Part shown: one piece after another, positions 54,501 to 64,000 of the stretch | Position numbering within the stretch: position 1 is the stretch's first letter | Layout of the letters: every line of letters begins with the position of its first letter | Origin: Acanthochromis polyacanthus | Taxonomy: Eukaryota > Chordata > Actinopteri > Pomacentridae | DNA length: 64,000 nucleotides | Direction: 5' to 3' | NCBI RefSeq assembly: GCF_021347895.1 | Contig: NC_067120.1 | Location: 12,881,361-12,945,360 of the forward strand | The notes under the pieces: generated by a model | The model's database searches: none | Told to the model about the DNA's origin: nothing | The model's input: the letters and a program-made list of their open reading frames with translations, nothing else | Translations under genes and position numbers: made by a program

Positions 54501-54872
54501 TTGACCCGCAGGACAACACAGGGTTATAACAATAAAGAAACAATCAGCTGAGCCCTGACACTTACCCAAACTGAGGGTTGTCGGTTTGGTCCAAACTGGG
54601 CGTGTAGTAAATCGCTGGTCTCTGGTTTGATGTAAAGCCCGTCTTACTGGGACGTCCGAGGCAGGAAGTGAAGCTCATCCTTCCTGAGACAAATGTACAA
54701 AAACTGTCAGTCACACTCTAAATCTGAATCAAAATCAGTATGATAAAAGCTGTTAATCCTGCAGGTCCTCCGCCTCACCATAAGCAGCGTTGAGCAGCAT
54801 GTTGCTGGTCAGTCGTCCTCTCCTGTCAGTTGCTCCAACAGTCGGCGTGGCAATCCTCCCCTGCTCAGCCAT
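48587..54872 (-). CDS. saxo4: Stabilizer of axonemal microtubules 4-like (PPP1R32)
   Basis: SAXO4/PPP1R32 is a ciliary protein of axonemal microtubules that was also listed as a protein phosphatase 1 partner. Coding exons from the start: 54779-54872, 54566-54683, 50743-50896, 50611-50656, 50379-50479, 49657-49722, 49483-49569, 49326-49391, 49143-49237, 48683-48787, 48587-48605. The total is 951 nt, or 316 residues plus stop, and every junction keeps frame. Human PPP1R32 is about 425 residues. Recognisable blocks are [20 protein letters not shown] with DNPQFG in exon 2 (human: GTGYKSN...DNPARG) and EPTGFLLA in exon 9 (human: EPTGFSLN). A [TSP]-x-GF motif recurs at about residues 47, 106, 152, 210 and 248. 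I saw no clear RVxF phosphatase motif. Adjacency to lrrc10b matches human 11q12. The seventh exon's acceptor is the least certain (the alternative trims 9 nt). A related family such as TEX45 is less likely. Confidence 0.8.
48857..49124. mobile_element. Short TIR element in saxo4 intron 9
   Basis: The left end TAGCAGTGGTAGAAAGTAAT and the right end CTTCCATCACTGCTGG are an inverted pair. The interior is AT-rich with no ORF. The GCAGTGGTGGAAAGTAA start is typical of a widespread fish repeat. It fills most of the intron between 48787 and 49143 and ends about 18 nt from the exon at 49143-49237. Confidence 0.5.
51267..52894 (+). mobile_element. Second, different Tc1-like transposon in saxo4 intron 2
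   Basis: 1628 bp with ends CAGTGGGTAAGGAAAGTATT and its inverse, and TA at 51265-51266 and 52895-52896. The TIRs are about 210 bp. Each contains two direct copies of the AAGTATTCAGACCC core (outer near 51280 and inner near 51459; the mirror pair near 52682 and 52870), so it is again an IR/DR element. The transposase lies on +, antisense to saxo4. The sequence differs strongly from the element at 40408, so it belongs to another subfamily. Confidence 0.88.
51637..52677 (+). pseudogene. Tc1-like transposase with one premature stop
   Basis: The frame opens at 51637, and both parts stay in one frame up to GASTQY and TGA at 52675-52677. The only break is TAG at 52381-52383, directly before the second catalytic Asp codon (DNDPKHTAK). 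Helix-turn-helix [19 protein letters not shown], the basic [17 protein letters not shown] with the first Asp, and [11 protein letters not shown] with the Glu are all present. The spacing from second Asp to Glu is 34. Without readthrough the product lacks two of three catalytic residues. The lesion count suggests a fairly young copy. Confidence 0.88.
52897..53410. repeat. Dispersed fish repeat with AAGTAAAAGTA phrases
   Basis: Phrases such as CTGTTACAAGTATATCCTGC, TTAAGTAAAAGTAGAAAAAT and GTACTTGAGTAAATGTTACT are characteristic of a very common teleost repeat. The Tc1 element ends at its left edge. The boundaries are approximate. Confidence 0.45.
54099..54527. mobile_element. MITE with TAACCCT...TGT ends, copy 2
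   Basis: It begins TAACTCTCCTGTTATCCTCA and CGGGAACCAAAAAGTATGG. It ends in GGATCAGTTTTGACCC and GGACAACACAGGGTTA. The body is A/T homopolymer-rich. It matches the elements at 39842 and 63062 and lies in saxo4 intron 2, just downstream of exon 2. Confidence 0.65.
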
Positions 54873-55299
54873 CTGTGACTGCTGTAATGGAAACCTTCAG
54901 TGACAACAGTGACGGATAGCAAAAATCCTCCGGGTATGTGGGCAATGCTGTGACCACAAATGAAAGCAGCAAACAAGGTGTAACTCCTGTGTTTTGTGGC
55001 TTTGACAGAATCCAGCCAAACTTGGAGCTCAGTGAATAAGTGGTAACACAGTCTGTGGGAAATAATGCAATAAGTGCTCCCTCTGTCAGATGTAGTGGGA
55101 GTGAGCACAAACACCCGGAGCTCTCACAGTGAAGTTACAGCTACTTTTATTGAACCTGAATATAAATTACCCAAGCAAAAATAATCTGTCACCGAGGACG
55201 AAGCTTAACTTACTCCCAGGACGCACCTGCAACTCCAGCTCACCTCTAGTCTTGTGCTGGGTTTGCAGGTAAACAGGTTTCTGTTGCTAGGAGATCCAA

Positions 55300-58200
55300 C
55301 ACAAGAGACAGCACAGGAGTGAAACAGTCTGCCCCAAGTCATGTCTTTAATTATAATTTACACTGCGGCAGGGGTTTTTGAGCAGATTCACCTTTTGTTC
55401 CCTGCGATGTGTTCAATATTCATTCATTTTGCTCATAATACCAAACAATGAAGGCAGCAGACTGTTGCAGATGAATGTTTGTTTTGTCTTCTGTTGCCTT
55501 ACAACTGTGTCGGATGAGCTCAGATGTTCCAAATGTTTTTGTAAATTGATTTTAAACTGGATGGAGGGTTATCGATTACCTCTACTGACATAATATACAT
55601 CAGATTTGCTCTGCAGGACTGTAACGAGGAAATTTGAACCAAACACGTTGATTTTTATTAGTTAGGACCCCTATATCTGGCTGAAAAGATTAAATGACTG
55701 TCTTATGAAGTAAAAATGGAATTCTTGCATAAGAACATAGATAAGTATAAGTACATAATATTTTGTAAAAAGTGAAGTCTCCTGAAATAGAGGAGCCAAA
55801 GAGCAAATATTTGAGTGTTTGACAAACCAATTTTGTAGAACAAAGTTTGACGAGAGTTGAGGAGCCTGACTTCTTTTTCTAACATTATTACTTCTCAGCT
55901 CAAGTGCTTATTTCAAAGAATTTATCACTATTATTTGTATGAAATGCAAATACTTTTTGCTGCACGGTGTTGTCATATAATACACAGTAATCAAAGTGGT
56001 TAAACATGGATTTCTTTCATTTGCTTGAGTCAAATTCAAGTTTGAATCCAACAAACTTCCAATTAGAGCAACAGAAGCCGGATGTTTCAGTCATTCATCA
56101 GCACTGTTTGCATTATATTTAAACTTCTCTGCTTGCACATTAACTGACTTATACAGAGTCTCAGCAGCAGCAGGTGGTGTTCAGGTGCAAAACTCATTTC
56201 TAATCCTATTTGTCAGTTTAATTAAACATAAATATGTCATAGTTACTATTATCTACATTATTACTCAGCAGCCGTTCTATCCACTATTCAATCCACATGT
56301 TGCACATTCAGATTTACAGTTCCAGCTTGTCTTCAATAATATGCCATAGTGTTATTAATACTGTAAAACCAAACACCTCATGATTTGACTGGTGACCTTT
56401 TTTCAGTTATTATGGATGCACTAACATTGCTCTACAGTAGATAGTAATCATACAGTATATATTGGTAGTTAAACATACAATTAAAGGTAAAATACTGTGC
56501 TACTCAGCAGGGCTTTCAGAGTTGCATTTGTGCTCATTTAAATCTGCACAATTCATTAAACAATTTAAATTGTTTTACATTATGTATATAGTGTAGCTTT
56601 CTGTTTTATTGATTCAAATAGTTTCATCTGCTTTAATGATAGAGAGGCTAATGAGGGTGTGTGTGTGTGGGGGGGGCACCAACTTGATTAGATTTTTGTG
56701 CTGCTGCTCAAACAAATATATTTCCTTCCTTATCTTTCATAATTTTTTTTTTGCTTCACCATCCTCGAACAGAAGCAAACGTTCGCCTGTACGCTTCCTC
56801 CATGCGTCCACTGGATGGCATTGTGATGCCACCGTGACTCTGACTCCAGACTGGGGTTATATAAAAATGATGGATGGCTTGAAATTTGCATGACATCTTG
56901 ATAAAAATGTCCATCCCAGACAGGGAGTTATCATCCAATGCTGTTAGCTGCAGAAAAATGTCTGAACATCATCTATACTACATCCAAACACGTACGTCTA
57001 CACGAGCATCTCAGCTTAATCCTGGGGATATTCACCTCCTGGTGAATTTACGACATCTGGAACCACATTTTGAGCTGGACATCAGAGTCATTTTTCCTGG
57101 ATGCTGACATGGGCACATAATACAGATCAAGGAGACTTTTGTGTTGCATCAAAAGGGTAAAACAGTGTGATCTCAATCCTGTGAATCTCACACAACGCCT
57201 GCTTTCTATTCTAGATCCCACATCCTTGCTATGCACAATATGGACACTTCAAACACAGCATCATTTTCTTCCCCGTTTCATTATTCCCAAGGATCCTGAA
57301 TAACAGTATGAAAGCTAAATGTTTTTTTTTTTTCGATGCTAAGCTGCTCACCCTTTGGATCAGTAAATCTGACAGTGCATAACAGTCACACCATTTCCAC
57401 ACCCTTCCTTTAATTCTCACCTCCTATCCCTTCTCTTTTATCTCATTTCCTTGGACTCACACTGCTTCCTCACCTCTGTCACATCACTTCTTGGTCCTTT
57501 TCTTCCCTCCATCTGGCCAACACTGGTAGTCGACGGAGCCTGTCTTTACCAAGCTGTTGCTTGTATTGCCGTTCCACAGTCTTTCTTGCTTGACATGCTG
57601 TCGAGCCAAGCCTGGAACTGTTCATTATCTTCCACCAAAAAATAACTACAGGGAAACGCCTGCATCATTGAAACTGACAGTCTCATTTCCTGCTTCTTTT
57701 CTCTTAAGCACAATGTGCACATTATTGGCATTTCTAATTATAATCTCACAGGATCCATAAAGCAGGAGATATACCAGGCGCCTGTTTTCATTCCAGTCAA
57801 AGACAACAACAGATGATTTCACTTATTCGAACAACTCCAGCCTGAGAGTCAGAGAGGAGGAACTGATCAGTGGAAGCACCTGCTGTACTCTGTTTGAAAT
57901 AAAAACCTGCTCTCTTCTGATTGTTCCTCTCTGCAATACAGCAATCTGTGTTTGCTCTCCATCTGCACAATTCACATGTAGCATGACTGAGCTGTAGTCA
58001 GACTCAGCTGTGATGGAGGCTTCTTGATGAAACTGAGCGCAAAACTGACAATGAAGGAGTAAAAATCCTGCACCTCCTGCAACAGTTTGCACTTGAAATA
58101 ACACTTAGAATGTAGAAGGGGCCTAAAAGACACAAAAAGGTGGATGCAGTCGTTCTAAAAATAGATGGAGGTGATGCAAGCAAGGGTCTCCCGTGGAGCT

Positions 58201-60467
58201 GATGCGCTTGGCTCGCCTGCAGCCGTCTGTTGTAGTTCAGGGAGGGACGAAACCTCGGCCCCTGTCTGCAGGGGCTCGGCTGGCTCTCTGCTCGTCTCCT
58301 GCTCCACTCCGGCTCCTGATACTCTGCAGCTCGGGGAGGAGATTCTCAACGGTTTCTCTGTCAGTTCAATAACCTGTTTCTGTGTCTGCCATAGAAAAGC
58401 ACGGAATTAATGTTTAGAGACATAAAGAGACAGCTCAGGCGCTAAGACCGTTCTTTGTGTGTCAGGTCTCAGAGGTGCTCTCTCTGCTTCACTGCTTCTC
58501 TGTTCTGAGTCTTATCTCCTTCCTGCTTCCTTTTTGACTTCTGTACTTAATAGGCAAATCTGGCACGCACGGTTTGGAGTATATTGCATTGTCATCCTTT
58601 TCCATTTTGAGTTTCAGTCAGCTCTGGTGCGTGTAATGCTAAGGAGGCAGACCGTGATGAGTAGAGGAGGCTTTAGGCATAAAGTAAGATGTTTAAAGTC
58701 AAAACAAGAACATTTCCTGACATGTACAAGACAGACAAGTTATTCTCTTGATGACAAACTGATTAAATTAAGGAAAAACAATCTTTCACAATCTTGTTGA
58801 TGCTGCAGGAGATGCCTTTGAATGTTTACGCAGTCATGTCTGACAGAGCGAACTTGAAACACGTGGAGCTGTTGGACCGAAGAGCAAAATGTCAGAAGTG
58901 GAAGGAGCTGTATGAACAATGCAACTGCAAATTAATGAGATAATTTGTCATCATCCTTGAAACGGGATGAAAAGTTCCTTCAGAGTGTAGCATGTAGCTG
59001 TGTGATTCATTTACTTTCTTGCTGACTAATATGTTGCTCAGAGCAGAGGCTTTCCACTGGCCTATACATTTTAATTGCTCTCAAAGGCAAAAACAACCTT
59101 TGCAAATTGCTGCTTCTGTCAGCGAATGGTGGCACGAGTTAAATTGGAACGGTGTCATTAGAGCTTCTGATTATTTACATTGGAATTTAATTACACCCTA
59201 TGTGTGTACAATTTGAATTCAAAGAACATTAAAAGACACACCGTTTGGCATTAAGTATGTGGGTGCATGTAAAAAACAGACTGTTTTTCCAATTATTGGA
59301 GACAGGACACATCCTTGGTATTACCACTGCACAATGATACTGTAGACTCTCTAAACTTGATGTGCAGTTCAGGAGGTTGCTTTCCTGTTTCAATGTGACA
59401 AAACCCCAGCTAAATAAAAGAAACAGTTTACCAGTTTGACTGGCATACACTCAGTTCTGATCTCAGTCTCATCCAACATCTTTGTTACAAACTGGAACTT
59501 GAACTTGCAGCCTTTCTTATCACAGAACGTCAGCATGACTTCACTAATGCCTTTGGAGCTGAATGGGAGCGAGGATCCAGTTTCAAAATGTGGAATGCAT
59601 TACCTCAAGAGTTCCTTTAAGGAGCTCCTGACTTATTGCCAGACCTTCTAGAATGTCTTCTTTGGTCAACCAACAGTCCTAAACCAAAGGTATTAAGTTT
59701 GCTATCATAGACTACTTAGAAAATCAGCAAATATTCACATTTTAAAATCTGGACACAGTTCATTTTCAACATTTTTGCTAACACCTGCAGGGCAAAACTT
59801 TTGTTTCACTTTTCTGGCAGTGACAACAGTAACACAAAACTATTAAGGGGACTCTATGACATATGCCTTATGGTTAATTATTTGTTGTTTAAACTGTAAT
59901 TTTCCCTTGAATGCTGAATTTGTTCTTTATTTGTACAAATAGGAGATGGAGCACAGTTCTTAATTCACTGCCGTTTCTCGTGCAAACAGACGAAAGGTTC
60001 AACACTACCATGTCTTAATCAGCGTCAAAGTGGACAGACAGGTATATTCAAGCTAAATTAGAAGTGCGATTGTCATTTCATAATTATTGAACAGGATTTA
60101 GAATCTATTGGATGATGAATCATAGGGTGGGAATTTCTGTCGTCAGTGTCTGAGTGCCACATCACTACACCATGTCAGAAAACAGGTATACAGGCCTCTG
60201 TTTCTATTGCAAGCCGTTTAATCACTTAATATCTAGCCTTGGTATGTACTGCAAGCATCTGTAATTAAAATTTTCCTTAAAAAAAACCCTTTCTGATATC
60301 CACAGTGTCATTCTTCCCATCCACAGTTATCATTTCAAATATGTGTATTATTGTACTCAGAATGAATTACATCACTTTTACAAGTCATGCGTGTAGAGTT
60401 TCTCACTACAAATATCTACAATCCACATTGCAGATATGTGCAGCTGAATTCTGAGTAGTTTCATAGA
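55300..60467. other. Intergenic stretch with no recognised gene
   Basis: Mostly AT-rich single-copy-looking sequence. A G run follows GT repeats at about 56658-56677. GC-richer patches are near 56760-56850 and 58170-58340. The open frames there lack recognisable motifs. I looked for SYT7 exons, expected nearby from human synteny, and saw none. Confidence 0.45.
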
Positions 60468-61013
60468 CACCCCCTGTCAAAAGTTTTAGGACACTTTCTC
60501 ATTCAAATAAAGTAGAACCTGTCCTACAACTTTTGACAGGGGCTGTATCTACCAAATTTAGTAAACATATGCAGTACATCAGGCTGAACAAAAAAGTCAG
60601 TGACAGCCACATTCCAAACCCAACAGGAAGTGAGCTATTTTGCGTTGAATGTCGGATTTTGCCCATTTTTCATTTATTTCTAGAGCGAACTCCTCCTAGG
60701 GGGAAACTCCAATTCCCCTCAAATTCGGCCAGCACATACAGGAGGCCTTAATGATCCAAAGTTATTAAAATCTTTTTCCAAAGTCAAAGGGCATGTCCGT
60801 GGCGGCCTCTGGAATTTTGATCCTTCGCCATGAAATTTCAAATGCTGTGTAAATGCCCTGAACAGGCTTCAATCTGCCTGAAACTTTACATGTATGATCA
60901 GAGTCCTGCCCTGATCACATCCATATGATGAAATACACCCCCTGTCAAAAGTTGTAGGACAGGTTCTACTTTATTTGAATGAGACAGTGTCCTAAAACTT
61001 TTGACAGGGGGTG
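60468..61013. mobile_element. 546-bp element with self-inverted 78-bp ends
   Basis: The ends 60468-60545 and 60936-61013 are 78-bp inverted repeats differing at about two positions. Each end itself starts CACCCCCTGTCAAAAGTT and finishes with a near inverse of that, so each TIR is a small palindrome. TA flanks the right side (61014-61015) and the inner edges. The interior (60546-60935) has no ORF of note. Confidence 0.7.
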
Positions 61014-61015
61014 TA

Positions 61016-63061
61016 TCTACAGTTTAAGCCTGACTAGTCATAATCCTGGTTCAAGATATCGTTAATTCCCTCATTGTCCCTTTAAGATCTCTTCATTTAA
61101 GTTTCAACTAGTCAGAATGACTGCAAATTTTTCAAACTGGGTTGATGGCTATTCAAAATGTAATTACAGATATCTTGAATTAGAGTTTTGACTGTGTGAA
61201 ATGAAGTTGCAGGTCTCTGTAGTTACGTCAGAAGTCAGAGGCAGAAGAGGCAAACTGCAACCATAACCTCTAATGACAAGTAATTTTACTGTCATGTCAG
61301 AGAAGTCTTCTAGTTAATTTTCCCCATATCTCTCGAATGACCAAAGCTCTCTTTGTTTCAAACTCCTCATTGATCAGTTCTTCCCATTGCATGGCAACTT
61401 CTAATGATTGTATCCTCCACAGCAACCACCATCACTTCTGCTAATGATGTTTCAAATGCTTTGTTGGACCGATATCCAACCAGGAGCCTTGGGTGCTAAC
61501 CATGGCAAATGCCACTCTTAAATGTATTAAATAGAGTTAAATATTGTACACCTGGGTTAAGTTGAATATATCACACTTTGGTTGTCCATAGGCCTTTAAA
61601 AGTGCTATATAAATAAATCTGACATTGACATATCAGTTTCCCTTGTGGTTTTGTCCACTTTTGTCTCTAATGAAGACACAGTTCTGGTATTGTGTTTGTC
61701 TGTTTGTACAATCAAAGGCTGTCAATTGGCGGTGTGCTTCAGCCCTCTATTGTACTTGAAAATTTGCTGTCCTTGAGCTTAGAGGCACCTGTTTCATTTT
61801 GCTTGAAGATATACAAATAACCTTGTTTGTACTAGATTTGTTATCTCGAGCTTTTCTTGAACGCTTCATGTTTTTGTCCCCACTATGGGCACTGCAGTAC
61901 TCCTAGTTGCTATATCCTACTCCATCTTCACATCTGCGGTCGCCCCTGTCTTCAGCTCTTGCAAACCAATCATTGCTGGATGATATAAAACACATTGCTA
62001 CCTGCGCATCAGTATGGGAACGCTGCCACAGACACTAGATTGAAATATTCAGTATACCGAGAGATACAGAGAGATTTACCTGGCTCTGACAGGCTTAATC
62101 AGCATTATGTAAATTCCTCTGACTTGAATGCAACGGATGTTCATTTATGTATTTATAGAATCTAAACGTCTGCTAGTGGCTCAATGAGGCAGCAGTGCTT
62201 TGTCTGTGTAATGCTAACGTCAGCACAACTTTCTCACAATGACAATGCTGATGTTTAAAAGGCATATTGTTCAGCATGTCTTGGTTTTTTAATGAGCATG
62301 CCAACACTTGAGAATAAGAACGAGAGTACAGTCTAAGCAGACAGGAAGTCACTGGTTTTGCAGGTCAGGTCATAAATCATCAAAGTCTTGTAGCACATCA
62401 AATGTTTGACCCAATGATGCCACAAAATGAAGAGCTAAGGGATCAATAAAGCTATTTCAATTTGATCCTTTGACATTTGTTGTAAATTTCATGGCAATCC
62501 ATTCAATAGCTGAGAAGACTTCACATTCAATACGGGTGCCATAAGTGAAGTCAGGAGCCCAACTAAGTCAGTAGAATGTGTCTGCCGGGAACCATGAATA
62601 TGTGCAGAAAATTTCATGGCAATCTGTCGAGCAATTGTTGAGATTTCTCAGCCTGGACGACAGCAGTGTCACTCTGGGAATGAAATGATTAATAGATAAT
62701 CAAAATTGCCGCAGATTAAATGATGAGTTAATTAGCTAATTGTTTTAGCTACAGCAGCATGCTAATAACTGGTTTTAGAATCAGAACGCATACGGATGTG
62801 ATGGCTCTTTCTATCCATCTCCAGCGTCAGTGGATAGAAATCTCTAAACAACACTGCAAAAACTCAAAATCTTACCAAGTCTGTTTGTCTTATTTTTAGT
62901 CAAAATGTCTCATCCCACTTAATTTAAGATAAATTCACTTAACAAGTGACATTTCAGCATGACGGAGGGACTTGTTTCAACACAATGCATCTTAAATATC
63001 TTGTTAAGTCAAACAATCCTGAAATTATCTTGTTTTGAGTTGAAAACTCAAAATAAGTTGA
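61016..63061. other. Intergenic stretch with minor repeat traces
   Basis: A core reading AAAAGTGCTATATAAATAAA at about 61597 is a LINE-type 3' tail. Phrases like AATTTCATGGCAATC (62487, 62608) recur in many fish intergenic repeats. No gene is recognised. Confidence 0.4.
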
Positions 63062-63630
63062 ACCCTCGTGTCATCCTGCGGATGAAATTGACATGGTTTA
63101 AAGTTTAAAAATGTGGGGAAAAAAATAGGTTTTTATAGTGAAAACTTCCACATTTTCAATTTTTTTAGGGGAAATCTTTTTGGGAAATCTTTGAACATAT
63201 TTGGTTGAAAGAAAGGCATTTTTTAAAAAAAGGTTTCTTTAAGAACATTTGGAAAAAAAGCAACCACAATCAAGCGGATTTCACTGGATTTTGGTAGATT
63301 TTTTTCCTGAATTTTCCTAAATATTAGAACTTTTATTGATATATATATGGAATCACTTTACTTACTTTTAGGATTTTTTTCAAGATTTTTATTCAATTTT
63401 GGAAAATATTTACAATTTTTATTTTTATTTATTTATTTATTTTTATTTCTTGCCATATTTGGGATTTTTTTTTAATTAAACTTTTAAGGGAAACTTTTAA
63501 AGAATTTTTTTTCCTGAAGATTTTGCAAATGTTTAAAAATTTGGGGAATTTTTTGCTGAATTTTTGGATTTTTTTCAGACAAAGGAACAATATTTTTTGG
63601 TGCCGTAAATGAGGACAACAGGAGGATTCA
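63062..63630. mobile_element. MITE with AACCCTCGTGTCATC ends, copy 3 (reverse)
   Basis: It begins AACCCTCGTGTCATCCTGCG and ends in TGCCGTAAATGAGGACAACA followed by GGAGG. The T-rich homopolymer body is the reverse complement style of copies 1 and 2. At about 570 bp it is the longest of the three. Confidence 0.6.
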
Positions 63631-63639
63631 GACACCTAA

Positions 63640-64000
63640 GCTTGGCAATCCTGGTAAAATATAGCTTAAAATAAGTTTTACCAGTTAATTTTAAGATCTC
63701 AAGATTTGAAATATCATATCATATTTCAAGAAATCGTACAAAGCCATTTTTCACTTGTTCTATTGGCAGATTTTTTCACTTATTTCAAGGTAAAAGTTCA
63801 TTGAAATAAGTTTTTTCCTTGTTTTGAGAGGGGCATTTTTTCCAGTGAACCTTGTCAAATGAAACACAATAAGACAAAATCTCTGGACGCAGGTGTAGTA
63901 AAAATGATTCTTTAATATGGAACAAAATCAGAGCTCAGCTCCAAGGCTCCGTCCACCCAACACACTTTGTAACACTGATGGGTGGAGGAGAACGAGAAAA
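63640..64000. other. Window end, possible 3' end of a minus-strand gene
   Basis: A TTTAAT (ATTAAA on minus) at about 63912 precedes GC-richer sequence running off the window. That would fit a 3' UTR entering from the right. There is no coding evidence. Confidence 0.2.

Noticed and set aside
56600..58400. GC-richer frames between 56.6 and 58.4 kb considered as possible syt7 exons
   Set aside because: No C2-domain motifs or paired splice sites in a continuous frame could be found.

Overview
The window is nuclear DNA of a ray-finned fish, most likely a spiny-rayed (percomorph) teleost. It has small exons with GT-AG introns, fish-type Tc1 transposons, tRNA-derived SINEs, LINE tails ending in GATA or TTGA repeats, and long CA arrays. 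The encoded Fads2 is 445 residues, as in most teleosts. I read exon borders by eye from reading frame, splice sites and family knowledge. No search was run.

Four protein-coding genes are supported. (1) An EPS8-family actin regulator, best matched to eps8l2, lies on + from about 3.6 to 19.5 kb. It has PTB, SH3 and C-terminal helical regions in 18 clear exons, plus a tentative tiny start exon near 1.35 kb. (2) fads2, a fused cytochrome b5/front-end fatty-acyl desaturase, lies on - from 26.6 to 20.8 kb in 12 coding exons, tail to tail with eps8l2. (3) lrrc10b, a leucine-rich-repeat protein in one coding exon, lies on + at 43.7-44.9 kb. (4) A saxo4 (ppp1r32)-like axonemal microtubule protein lies on - from 54.9 to 48.6 kb in 11 coding exons, tail to tail with lrrc10b. 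FADS2, LRRC10B and PPP1R32 are linked on human 11q12, which supports the assignments. The genes do not form one pathway. They are a conserved neighbourhood: an actin/stereocilia regulator, a lipid enzyme, a cardiac-type LRR protein and a ciliary protein.

The rest is introns and repeat-rich intergenic DNA. From 27.8 to 42.0 kb there is a mobile-element zone. It holds a decayed L2/Rex1-type LINE, a three-layer SINE nest, a TIR element with CRE-like ends and a truncated ORF, a broken Tc1 element with an unfamiliar hairpin-ended element inside it, a second decayed element carrying a MITE, and a Tc1-like transposon with an apparently intact DD34E transposase. Further elements sit in introns or spacers: a second Tc1 element with one nonsense codon in saxo4 intron 2, a 551-bp TTAA-flanked foldback near 46.4 kb, and a 546-bp element with self-inverted 78-bp ends near 60.7 kb. 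From 55.3 kb to the window end I recognise no gene.
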